NCBI GenBank assembly: GCA_036925085.1
Contig: JAUPFP010000014.1
Location: 1,616,001 to 1,680,000 of the forward strand
Origin: Brachycybe producta
Taxonomy: Eukaryota > Arthropoda > Diplopoda > Playtdesmida > Andrognathidae
DNA length: 64,000 bases
Reading direction: 5' to 3'
Shown: piece after piece, positions 45,201 through 55,480 of the stretch
Position numbering within the stretch: the stretch's first letter is position 1
Layout: every line of letters begins with the position of its first letter
Made by a program: the position numbers and the translations under genes
Notes under the pieces: model-generated
What the model was told of the DNA's origin: nothing
The model's database searches: none
Seen by the model: the letters and a program-made list of their open reading frames with translations, nothing else

Positions 45201-48200
45201 TCTTGTCTTTCAGAAGGGAAAAATTAACAGAATATAAACTATTATTATTAGAAACTAGAATAGTAGCTGAATCACTTACATGTATTTTTGTGTTGATATA
45301 TATCTTTCAAAATAAACTTTTTATAGATAAAATTTAAAAGAATATCGTCTGCTTAAATTTTGTCATTTTGAACTCAAACATAAAAAGGTTGATTTTAAAA
45401 GATAATCAACAAGAAAAATACCCTTAAGTGATTGAGCTACCCTTTCTAGTTTCTAAAAACACTTAATGAAGTTTCTCTTAATTTTACTCTCCTGGAAAAA
45501 AAAAAAACAGTTCAAGCAGTGTTTAAATTGAACTTAATTTAAATCAAAGCAAACTTCTGATTTAAACGGGTGTGGGACATTTGCCCTAAAGGGTCATTTG
45601 CCCTAAAAGGACATTTGCCCTAAAAGGACATTTGCCCTAAAAGGACATTTGCCCTAAAAGGACATTTGCCCTAATCAGTAGTGTAAATGTTTAGGGCAAA
45701 TGTCCCTTTGGGATAAATGTCTTTTTGGGGCAAATGTCTTTTTGGGGCAAATGTCTTTTTGGGGCAAATGTCCCTTTAGGGCAAGTGTCTAAAAGAATCC
45801 TTGAATTCTCATATGAATGTAACAATAATTGTATTTGTGAAATGAATTTGAGGCTACTTCTGAGACACACCCTGTATATTTGCATGTTATCTGATTGAAA
45901 TAATTTGCAGACATTCCTTATGATGGGCACAGTATCAATTATTACAGGTGGTTGTTGCGGCCTGTCAAGAAAAACGTCAATGTAAAGTAATGACAGCACC
46001 GAAAACATTTGGACTTCATCCTGATCCTTGTCCTGGGATTAAGAAATTTGCAGAAGTCGCCTACAAATGTAGACCTCGTAAGTTTTTAAATTTTCTGTTA
46101 GTTTATTTTCAGCTTTTTGTTTGTTTGTTAATTAATATGCTGATTTTGTAATCAGATGAATTTATTACGAAAGTAATATGTGAAAGGGACCAATTACATC
46201 TCAAGTGTCGAAAGGGATCACGAATTGCGATTTATTCGGCCTCGTTTGGACGGACTTTGCACGGCAATGTGGAATGTCCTCAACCGGATGGAGTTGCCGA
46301 AGAAGGTAAAATGGTATATTTTATTTGTAAAAATGCGTAAAAAAACAGCGGGTGGAGCGGCATTTCGCGATATACAACATTTCGAGTAAATACTTTGCTT
46401 GATCCTGATATAAGTCTGCCTTGCGTTGCAAAAAAATTAATAAACAATGACGCCGGCCAGGACACAGGCAGTTAGAAATCGGGGAGAACTTCAGTTGGCT
46501 CCGCCCTTGTTATGACGACTGGCAACTTCTAATTGGTTGGTTATGTAGTCTGACGTTACATGCTCCGCCCTTTTCAACGTCGAACCACACAACAAACCAA
46601 TTAAAAGTTGCCGGTCATCATAACAAGGGCGGAGCCAACTTCTGTTTGTCCCGATTTCTAACTGCATGTGGCCAGGACTGGAACCAAGGACCTCTCTCAC
46701 TTCTCTGCCAAAAGACATTACCAATTTTGTTACCAATGTAAATTGTGAGATCAAAAGTGACCTCTACCGTAACCCACGTGGGTTAATTTATTCTTTGAAA
46801 AAAACGTGGTGTAATAAAGCAAGCTTTCCTGGCTGCCAACTTTAGACGTTCAGGGGTTCTAGTGAAATTTGATGATTTTTCACAAAAATGTGGCCAACGA
46901 AGAAACCCATCTAAAGATGTGTATACTGGTTAATTTTCACGATGCTAGAGTGTGTAATTTCAGAGAACATTCTTGCACAAAGGGAGGGAAGGATACATAA
47001 ACTAGTGGGGTAGCCCGTCATAAATGACGGGAGCAAAATTCACAGGCAATTGTGCCCAGCATTAGAATTTCTTTTCCTCCGCCCTTTTATGACGTCAGAC
47101 CAAGTAACAAACCCAATTAGAAATTGATGACGTTCATAAAAGGGCCGAGCAAAAGAAATTCTAATGCTGGTCACAATTGCCCGTGATAAATTCTAGTTTA
47201 ATTTTGCTACTATTATCCCCTCCCCTTTTTATATTTGAAAGAGAAAATGAGATTTTCATTTTCTCTGGTGTGCTCATGCGCGTCGTTTGTTCCTATTTTT
47301 ACTCCTTTCATTTCAATTTCAGTCACCCCTCCCACGTTTTCTCCCTCTACGTTACCTCCCCTCTCTACACTTTCCAACCTTTTCCCCCTCTCCAATTTAA
47401 TATCATGGGGTTCTTGGATGGGGAGAGTGCAACTTAATCTTGACCTTGAGAAAAAAAAGCGGTTCATTTATTTAAATTTATATAAATTCCGACGTGCTTC
47501 AAGGTCTTTGTCCTTGTTTGTACAGCGTTACTGACTCAGGGAAGTAAGGAAGGAGAGAAATAAGGAATAGACCTGGCTTAATATATATATATAAAATAGA
47601 AGAAGATAGAATGTTTTTGGCTCACTTTAGAATCAACTTTTCGTTTTGAGTTAAATTTCTTATATATATTTTTTGTGTTGCTATTTTTTTTTTATATTAA
47701 AACCTAAAACAATAGATTGTCTTGCGAGTTACTCAACGGAAGCTGTGATGAGGATATGTCACGGTAAAAGGAAATGTACGATGATGGCTGATATTCAGAC
47801 GTTTGGAAATCCTTGTGCTGACAAGTCTAGAAGTTATCTAAAAGTTGTATACACTTGTGGTAAGATGACTTTTTTTTTGTTTAAAAAACAAAACAAATTT
47901 CATATCGAAACTTCTTTTTTTTTTGTCAATTTCGTGACAATTTAATTTAAAAAAAAATATAATTATCTTTTTTCATTTTGTTGTGATTGTCGCCTGAAAG
48001 TTGGCAACCACTGTTAACTCAACTGTAATACAAAAATACAGAGTGATTCAAAATAACAAATAGCTTTAATCTTTTTTTTTGTGGAAAATATAATTTTGTG
48101 ATAAGTTGGTTTACTAAGCAATAAATTGCAACATGAAATTCTTACACTCGAATATTTTTCAAGATTCGCCGGATTCGATTGGATTCAAATGGACCGTCAC

Positions 48201-50970
48201 TAATTATAACATAAATAATAATTTTAGAGAAAAATTTCTAATTAATTTTTTTTTTCATTTGTGATTTTAAAAGTTCCAACTCGTATTCTAAAGAACATGT
48301 ATCAGAATGGAGGCGACGGTGATGATTACGAGGGAGAAGGAGAGGCCGAAAGTGAAGGAGACGAGGAATTGGTCGACGAACCGAGCTACAGGTTGCCACC
48401 GACCTCAAAAGACGACGCCGAAGAACGGATCAGTAAGACGGCAGTGAGACCGACAAAAGAATCGAAGAAGAAAAATGGTAAATTCAACGTTTTTATTTAA
48501 TTTTTCCTCATTTGTCGTATTTGTGATTAATACGCATGAGTTTCTGCCATTTTCTGTGTTTGTTTTTGTGTTTTTTTAACGAATTTTAACTAACTCGTAG
48601 TTATTCCAATTGTTTCGAAACAAAAAATCCCCTTTTTATGTTGGTGTTTTTGTCGTTTTTATTTTACTTTGTTAAACAGAAAATCTGAGCAAAACGTCGC
48701 AATCGTTACCGACGTTGGCCACAGCTCCAATAAGTACAACAAAAGACATTCAGGGTGATTTTAGTGAAGAGGATTTCGGTGCTGTTGGAGTTGGTTCGGA
48801 CGACAGTCAAGTGAATTGTACCGTCGTAGCGAAAACGGACGATGTCGTGTCTGTCGGTGTCGTTACCGAATGGATTTCGGCTTTTAATTTTCTTCGAGGT
48901 GCGTATGTCTGTGTTTTGTTTCATTCTGTGGCTCCTTTGTTCGTAGTTGTGTTTTTTATGTCTTGTTTGTTATACACGATGTTAAGTCGCATGATTTTAA
49001 TTGTTTTTTGTTTTTTTTACGACCGTATTTTTCATATTTTTTGTGTAATTAAGTTGAAAATGGTTAATGAACAGCTGATTATTCTGTCTTTCAGAAGAGT
49101 AAAATTAAGAGAAACTGCCATAGTTTATTATGTTATTCTAAATCAGTGCCTCAGAGGTAAACTGTGTTAAGTCATATTTTTTTTTTTTTAAAAAAAAAGC
49201 GATTTTTACATATTATTAATAAGCTTGTCAAGTTCTATCAGCGGTAAACAGTGTTAAGTCCATAGTTTAACACATATGCCGCTAGATTGTTGTATACTGT
49301 GTTAAGTCCTATTCCCTTCAATGAAGAGAAAAACTTTTGACTGACTCCCCTGTAAAATTTAGGTTTGGTGACTTAACACAGTTTACCTCCGAGGCACTGA
49401 AATGATTTATAGTTAAACTTCTAGTTTTCAAAACACTTTCAAGGTTTTCTTAAGATGGTTTTTAAATTGTAACTGTTTTCCAAACTATTTTGTCTTTCAG
49501 AAGAGCAAAATTAAGAGAAACTTGAAAGTGTTTTTTTTTAGAAACTAGAAGGGTAGCTGTGAATCATTTAGAAATTATTTTCCACATAGATATCTTTCAA
49601 AATAAGCTTTTTATGTGTCATTTTAAAAAGCAGATGATATTATTTAAATTTTTCTACAAAAAGTTTATTTTAAAAGATAACAAACATGAAAATATTAAGT
49701 GATTGAGCTACCCTTCTAGTTTCTACAACACTTTCAGTTTCTCTTTAGAATTACTCTACTGCAACTCTTAATAAACACGTATTCGAAAATCTGTTCTTCG
49801 TAAAACATCTTAAGATACAATTGAAAGTGTTTTAGAAACTGGAAGAGTAATCACTCATTTTCATGTTAATTAAATATATTTTAAAATAGTCTTTTTTTTG
49901 GGGGGGGGGGGCAGTTTGAAAATGGCCGAATTTAAAGTTTATTAACATAATTAATTATATGATTTATTTTTTTAATAATTTATTAATTAATTCATTTAAT
50001 ATTAATTCTGTTTTAGTATTAATTATTGTGAAAAAGCAACACAAAAAAGAGAGTATGAAATTTTCATAAAAAGTGTTGATGTTTAAGGATATCAACGATG
50101 AGAATCGTCATAAGCGATTTGTTTTACTCTTCTAGTTTCTAAAACACTTTCAATTTCTTGTGACTGTTGCATCTGAATTGCAGTATAATCAGATTTCACG
50201 TTCATATCAGAATTCTTTTTCATTGTTTACGTTAAAAAAATGAAGGCTTGAACACACACTGCCACATTGCAGCCACAAACAAAACATCCTCGAACAGCCT
50301 GGAGCTGGTTGCTCCGGATGGAAAAGCACAGCGAACCGTGTAGGGTGACAAGTATCACACACTTGACACCGAGACCAAACGTTTTGTCTCTTCTTGTCTG
50401 GTCAGTGTGCGATACCTGCCCTCACTTTTACGTGTTCGCTGTGCTTTTTCGGCCGGAGCAACCAGCCCCAGGCTGTTCCAAAGTGCGCTAGGCTGTTTTG
50501 TTTGCGGCGTTCTGTCTAAATGTTTAATTAAAAATTAAATTATTCAATTTAAAATTAATGAAAAAAACCCCTCCGATTAAATGTTATTATATTGTATGTA
50601 ATTCTAGTCTTTTTGCTTTATTTTATTTGAAGGCAATAAGGAGAAACTGATCTTGTATCTGACAGTGAGCATTTCGACCGGTTTGATTGTGTTCATGTTC
50701 GTAGTCATAATAAGACTGATCTATCAGAAGAGACGCGAACGAAAAAGAGCAAAACTAAACATTTCGGAACCACTTCCGAACGGATTCTGCGATGATTTTT
50801 CCGATATAGATCAGGACATAACTGATCTTTCTCACGTTAGTCCGCAGAGGCAGGATCCGAATGTGGCGGTCGTTCGTTATACGAATAGGTCGACGATGAG
50901 GCGACAAGACAGCGATACGAATCCGAGAGCTCCCATTACGAGAAGCCACAACAATTTCTACTACAGCTAA
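42211..50970 (+). CDS. EVA1C: EVA-1 homolog C-like SUEL-lectin membrane receptor, 5' end missing
   Basis: Exons: 42211-42431, 45948-46077, 46156-46305, 47716-47859, 48274-48477, 48680-48898, 50633-50970 (stop TAA). All introns are GT-AG and all phases fit, giving 467 residues. The first exon opens with two bases of a split codon, so a signal-peptide exon lies upstream, unseen. Two SUEL/galactose-lectin domains (about residues 11-116 and 125-214) are each split over two exons and hold the family's Cys pattern, AYACDGD, CLASDTL, TFG..PC and YKC. An acidic linker (GDDYEGEGEAESEGDEE) follows, then one membrane span (about 361-386, LYLTVSISTGLIVFMFVVII) and a basic cytosolic start (QKRRERKRAK). 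EVA-1 proteins bind glycans and act as SLT/Robo co-receptors in axon guidance in C. elegans. Another SUEL membrane protein is possible, but conserved linkage to CFAP298 favours EVA1C. Confidence 0.85.
42780..42960. mobile_element. FB2 foldback MITE in EVA1C intron
   Basis: Paired GATATCTTTCAAAATAAAC and TTGAAAGATATCAAATATG, then TTAAGTGATTCAGATATAC and CTTCTAGTTTCTAAA. It is an intronic insertion. Confidence 0.65.
42983..43303. mobile_element. hAT-like MITE in EVA1C intron
   Basis: It runs from GTTCGGATTTTTATGCAAAT to TGCATAAAAATCCGAGCC and shares the ACTATCAGTTGTCAACTAG core with 55105-55394. The terminal bases are mutated, so no clean target duplication is visible. Confidence 0.8.
43908..44103. 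repeat. TTTAAAATTAAA AT-only array
   Basis: About 195 bp of AAATTAAAATT/TTTAAAATTAAA mixtures in an EVA1C intron. The 65-codon minus frame is low complexity. Confidence 0.9.
45240..45480. mobile_element. FB2 foldback MITE in EVA1C intron
   Basis: The left arm is AGAAACTAGAATAGTAGCTG with GTTGATATATATCTTTCAAA. The right arm is TTAAGTGATTGAGCTACCC with TTTCTAGTTTC. Just before it, TTCTCTTGTCTTTCAG (to about 45212) mimics a 3' splice site. Confidence 0.7.
45568..45790. repeat. Opposed CATTTGCCCTAAAAGGA and GGGCAAATGTCTTTTTG arrays
   Basis: Five to six copies of GGACATTTGCCCTAAAA are followed, after CAGTAGTGTAAATG, by five copies of the inverted word. The left border GGGTGTGGGACATTTG matches, inverted, the right border of 19911-20303. 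It lies in an EVA1C intron. Confidence 0.85.
46464..46669. mobile_element. FB1 foldback MITE in EVA1C intron, perfect 9-bp duplication
   Basis: Arms run from ACAGGCAGTTAGAAATCGGG to GATTTCTAACTGCATGT. GGCCAGGAC is repeated at 46455-46463 and 46670-46678. It lies about 160 bp after the exon ending at 46305, in a 1.4-kb intron. Confidence 0.95.
47042..47184. mobile_element. FB1 short variant in EVA1C intron
   Basis: Arms run from ACAGGCAATTGTGCCCAGC to GTCACAATTGCCCGT. Flanks GCAAAATTC and GATAAATTC agree at 7 of 9 bases, a decayed target duplication. Confidence 0.8.
49144..49399. mobile_element. CAGTGC MITE flanked by AAAT, copy 2, in EVA1C intron
   Basis: Ends CAGTGCCTCAGAGGTAAACT and AGTTTACCTCCGAGGCACTG are inverted. 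AAAT lies at 49140-49143 and 49400-49403. It appears inserted into an FB2 arm (49080-49140). Confidence 0.85.
49480..49860. mobile_element. FB2 foldback MITE cluster in EVA1C intron
   Basis: TTTTGTCTTTCAGAAGAGCA, AGAAACTAGAAGGGTAGC, then the inverted AGTGATTGAGCTACCCTTC plus TAGTTTC, then a further arm AGAAACTGGAAGAGTAATC. Confidence 0.7.
50262..50514. mobile_element. GC-richer foldback element in EVA1C last intron
   Basis: Left arm: ACAGCCTGGAGCTGGTTGC, TCCGGATGGAAAAGCACAGC. Right arm: GCTGTGCTTTTTCGGCCGG, AGCAACCAGCCCCAGGCTGT. It ends about 120 bp before the transmembrane exon. Confidence 0.8.
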
Positions 50971-51179
50971 GGGGGGGGGGGGGTTCTTTGATTTTCGAGG
51001 TAAGTAACTTCTAAAATGTGTAGAGTCTGCAAACAGTCCAAAAGGGGGCTTATGACAGAGGGACAATTTAGTCGACAAACTGCATAACAAATGCATGGCC
51101 TTAATAAATACACGTGCCTTAAAAATTTCAAGATTAGAAACTCGAAGAGTGAAGATGGCATAGTTAATTTTCATTACTG

Positions 51180-51600
51180 ATATTTTTAGAAACTAGAAGG
51201 GTAGCTCAATCACTTATAAGGATATCTTCACGTTGATATCTTTCAAAATAAACTTTTTATGCCAGGTTCAAAGCGATCGAACTTTAATTAGACGACGTTT
51301 AGTAGACTATTTTTTTTTTATTTTTGTCTACGAAAAAGGTTATTATAAAAGATATAAATATGAGAGTATGCTGAAGTGATTAAATTACCCTTCTACTTTC
51401 TAAAACGTTCCCTGATTTCTTTTAATTTTACTTTTTAAAGCCAGAATAATCAGAATTTGAAAATCAACTATTCATAAATAAAAGTATAAAGTTGAGTCGT
51501 TTTCAAACTCACGTAAAAAGTTTATTATGAAAGATATCAATATGAAAATATGCTGAAAAAATACGCTTCTAGTTTCAAAAACACTTCTTAAATGTTGCTT
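51180..51600. mobile_element. FB2 foldback MITE cluster
   Basis: Arms AGAAACTAGAAGGGTAGCTC with GTTGATATCTTTCAAAATAA, then AAAAGATATAAATATGAGAG with AAATTACCCTTCTACTTTC, then a third inverted arm at about 51520-51590. Confidence 0.7.
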
Positions 51601-51639
51601 CTCGAAATCCAGAATGATCAAAATAGTTTTTTTTTGTAG

Positions 51640-52053
51640 AAGTGGGACGAATTCTAAATTTTCTCGAATCCGAATTCGAATCCTAAAAGGTTCTCGAATT
51701 CCCCGAATCCTTCATATAAGAATCGTATATTATTCATTAAGAAGATACAAATAAATGAAATAATATTAAATTTTAAATTATTAATAATAAAAAACACAGT
51801 GTGTGGCGCTCAGGGTCGCCACAAGGTGATCCATTGGTGATCCGGATACCACCGAATTTGCAACAATCGCCGGTTTTTTTGTTAGTGAACACTTCTATTT
51901 GACATCAATGTAGTTGAAACTAATTTTACCAAAGTTTTTAACAGGTTTTTTTAAGGTTAGGATTCGAAAGACGAGAAAAAAGCGCGAAGATTCGAGTTTT
52001 CGAATCTCAAATATTTTTCAAGATTCGAGGATTCGAATGTGTCCCAACCCTAG
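51640..52053. mobile_element. TTCGAATC foldback element
   Basis: GTGGGACGAATTCTAAATTT to GAATGTGTCCCAACC. It shares the GGTGATCCGGATACCACCG and CAATCGCCGG interior with 13605-14156. Confidence 0.75.
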
Positions 52054-52145
52054 TTTTTTTGTATTTTTTATTTTTTCGTATTTTATTTAAACATATTTTT
52101 ATTTTTTTCCAAAAAAAATGACTAATTTTTAACTTTCATTTTCAG

Positions 52146-53018
52146 CTTTGAAATCTCTTTCTCTCACTCTTTATCTCTTTCACTCACCTTAATCTCAGGA
52201 TGTTGTAAGGATTTAAGGGCCTTTTTTTAAAAAAAAAAATGGTTTTGTTTTTTCCGCTAAAAAAAAACAGCAAATTCCGAACTTCGCTATCCTGAAGCTA
52301 CACGAACTTTTTTTAAAGCTCTTGCTTTAAATCATTCTCTTAATCTCTAAGTGATTTTTCTAGCTATTCGAGTGCAATTCGGATTTTATATATAAAAACC
52401 CTGTGAGAATTCTCTCTTTTAGAACATTTTTTTGTTTATGTGTTCTTTGATGATGATGAACCCATGAATAACAAATATTGGACACTTCGACTTCGACTCG
52501 GAACTTTCTCTCGTAAAAATCTCTTATATCGGGTTGCCTCTTCGTACCTGATGCTCACTAAACTCTCTCCGTTGTTTTTTTTTTTTTGTTTCCTTATATA
52601 TTTTATTTGGAAAGAAAAATAAGGTAAATTCGTCTTCGGTGTGTATGCGTTTTTTGATACCGGTTCGTCTCTCCGATTTTTATAACGATTTTTTTTTCTC
52701 TTGCGTCTAAAAAGCCCAAAAAAAACAACTAAAATGTGACGGAAATTTGCTCATTAGATTTCATTTTATTATAATATAAAATATAATAATAATGAGGGGA
52801 AAAAGAAAAAAAAAGGTTTTTATTTTGTTTGCATTTTCGAGAAATTGCAGTTTCGTATGAAATTGCAAAAAAAAAATGAATTTGAGTGATTTTTATGTAA
52901 AAATAATTGTATATGCAAAATTTACGAATTTTTTTCTTTCTTCCGGAGTCCGCAATATGAAACATATTCTATAACAAGAAAGATTTATCTTTTTTGTTTA
53001 GATTTTAAGATGGTTTTA
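52146..53018 (+). other. Possible 3' UTR of EVA1C, AT-rich
   Basis: It follows the proposed UTR acceptor. No coding potential is seen. T-, A- and GATGATGA-runs are present. The transcript end cannot be placed. Confidence 0.35.
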
Positions 53019-53278
53019 GTGGCCCTTTGGCACACACAGCAAGGCGACTTTTGAAAGACTTTTTTTTTGGAAACAAAAAAAAGAAGTTGAAGGTCGCTGA
53101 GTATGGTCGTTGCAATGTATTTTATATGGAAGGACGGCAACCTTGGCACGCAGCCGACTTTTAACTGTGTGTCAAAGTTGGCGTCTTTCCATAGAAAATA
53201 CAATCCGGCGACTTTCGACTTCATTTTGTGGTCAAAAAAAAAAAGACTTTCAAAAGTCGCCTGTGTGCCCAAGTGCCT
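53019..53278. mobile_element. Foldback element, ends GGCACACA..TGTGTGCC
   Basis: GGCACACACAGCAAGGCGAC plus TTTTGAAAG and the inverted CTTTCAAAAGTCGCC plus TGTGTGCCC enclose further inverted blocks (TTTTATATGGAAGGACGGC, GTCTTTCCATAGAAAAT). No ORF is supported. Confidence 0.8.
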
Positions 53279-53324
53279 TAATTCTTCGAATTCTGATTAT
53301 TTTGTCTGAAAGGTTGCAAAAATG

Positions 53325-53595
53325 AAGAAAAACTTGAACGTGTTTTAGAAACTAGAAAGGGTATCTCAATCACTTAAGCCTTAAGGGTATTTTCATGTTG
53401 ATATCATTCAAAATAAGCTTTTTATAGACAACTTTTTTTTTAAAAAAAAATATCGTTTGCTTAAAGCTGGATCATTTTAAAACTGATATAAAAAGTTTAT
53501 TTTGAAAAATTTCTACGTGAAAATATTCGTAAGAAATTTAGAACTTTACACTTCTAGTTTCTAAAACACCTTCTAGTTTCTCTCCCATTTTGCGG
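53325..53595. mobile_element. FB2 foldback MITE
   Basis: AGAAACTAGAAAGGGTATCTC with GTTGATATCATTCAAAATAA and the inverted TTTATTTTGAAAAATTTC, then ACACTTCTAGTTTCTAAAAC. Confidence 0.7.
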
Positions 53596-54984
53596 TTCTA
53601 AGCAGAGTTCGAAAATCAGCTGTTCATAAACCATCGTAATTGTTTTCCGATCTAGCAATAAGATTGCTATTTTCTTTTGCTTTTTATCATATTTTAGTAA
53701 TTTCTTTTATAATTGAATTATGGTTATTAATTTTTTTCTTCTAGAAGTTTGACTGAATAAGAGCTAATTGAAAAAAAAGTGCTAAATAGGAGATTACCAC
53801 CAAAAAAAAGCATAGTTGACTAAATTTAGTTGTTATTCTAGGTTTAGCTGAACTGGCCAGTTCATCAGTTACTGGAACTGATAGAACCTGGTTCGCCAGT
53901 ACAAGTCGAACTGATAAGAAATGGTTCCGAACCGAGTAGAAACGGTTCGGTACAATTTCTTAAAGAATTAACTGCTAAATAGCATATACAATGAAAACCG
54001 TTTAACACGAAAAATCGGATAGGTTTTATTTATGTATTTTAATTCCTTCAGACAACACGGATAACATGAACTTCGGTTAACGTGAAAAAATAAGCCAGTT
54101 CCTTCAATTTTTTGTGTTAAGAAGTTTTCACTGTATGATGTTTTTAATTACAGGGAAAACTACGTTTAACAAGAATTATCGAATTAACCGAATTTTGTGT
54201 AATCCGTTTCGTCTTAAAGGCATTAAATCACAGTGAACACCGTTAAACACGAATAATCGGTTAACGCGGAAATATATTTTCAGTTCTGTTCCTCAGTATA
54301 GTGTCCCCCCCCCCCCCTTGTATTTTAATTCCTTTTAACACGAAACAGATAATACGAAATTCGATTAACTCGAGAGAAAAAAATACGCTTGTTTCTTTAA
54401 TTTCGTGTTAAGTGGTTTTTCACTGTATTATGTTTTCGATTACAGTTCAAACCACGTTTAACATGTTAAATGAATTTCGTGTTAAGAGAATTTTTATGTT
54501 ATTCTAACAGATTGGACCGAAAATATCGTGTTAAACGGTTTTCACTGTACATTTTGGCCTTAATTATGGATAATATTCAGTTTAGCTGTTTTAATGTAGC
54601 TCTTATTTAGTTTTTCTTCCTTATTGTGTAATTTTTAATATTGAAAGTTTTTACGATTGCCTTGATTCAGACATATCTCCATTTATAATATACATAGTTA
54701 TGAATTTTTTAAAATTTAGTTTTTAATGCTTTTTTTTTTATAAATTAATCAGTGATTTTATTTTGCGATGTTGTTTTTTTTTTGTTGTGTAAATTCATTG
54801 ATTTACTTTTATTTAATTATTAGTTTTGTACAGAATATTGTACGTAACGTGTGTGACGAGTGTTTTTTTTTTGCTCCTGGTGCCAAGTAATTCTTCTTAC
54901 GGTAAAGTTTTTATTTTTATGTAAAGCGTTTTTTAAGTTTGTATAAAAGGCAATTAAGTATAGGTGGGTTCAATTCGGTACAGT
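53596..54984. other. AT-rich intergenic DNA with GTTTAACACGAA words
   Basis: 53855-53955 is a GGTTCGGAA-family block. Between about 53985 and 54550, GTTTAACACGAA, ACCGTTTAACACG and GTTAACGTGAA recur in both orientations, an unidentified decayed repeat. A C run lies at about 54306-54318. No gene is seen. Confidence 0.5.
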
Positions 54985-55480
54985 AATTTAAAAAGTAACT
55001 TATAAGTTACATTATCAAATTTTAACTCTTTTTAAAAAAAAAGTTATCCTGAGAAGAAATTTAATACAGTAATTTAAAAAAGTAACTATAAGTTACATTA
55101 TCATTAGGGCTCGGATTTTGCTGCAAATATCTGCAAAACGTTTCTCAATCTGTGGCCCGAGTGTCAATTATGATGATCATCATTAGAGCAACTACAATTT
55201 GCTTTTTTTTTTTTTCTAATCAAAAAGCTCGTTAGAGGCTAAAATTCTGGTTACTATCAGTTGTCAACTAAGAGTTCTAGCCTTTAACAAGTGTTTTTGA
55301 TTAGAAAATTGCCCTAATGATGATGATTACAGTTGGCACGTGGGCCACAAATTGAGAAACGTTTGCTTGATATTGCATAAAAATCCGAGCCCTAATTATC
55401 ATTTTATTATCAAGTTACTTTTCAGATTTTAACTTTGAAAGTTACTTTTTAAGAAGTAAATTAAATAAAAGTAACTTTAA
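54985..55480. repeat. AAGTAACTTATAAGTTACATT repeat split by a hAT-like MITE
   Basis: Words of AGTAACTTATAAGTTAC and AAGTTACTTTT occur before 55104 and after 55395. The insertion 55105-55394 divides them. Confidence 0.65.
55105..55394. mobile_element. hAT-type MITE, 290 bp, perfect 8-bp target duplication
   Basis: The ends are inverted: TAGGGCTCGGATTTT and AAAATCCGAGCCCTA. ATTATCAT is repeated exactly at 55097-55104 and 55395-55402. An 8-bp duplication and YARNG-type termini are hallmarks of hAT transposons. No transposase is present. Confidence 0.92.

Larger units (their letters stand above)
51000..52145 (+). other. Probable 3' UTR intron of the EVA1C-like gene
   Basis: A strong donor, TTCGAG|GTAAGT, lies 29 bp after the stop codon, and an acceptor TTTTCAG ends at 52145. 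The segment is full of FB2 and TTCGAATC elements, as expected of intron. The junction lies within about 50 bp of the stop, so it should not trigger nonsense-mediated decay. If the donor is not used, AATAAA at 51103-51108 could end the transcript. Confidence 0.5.
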
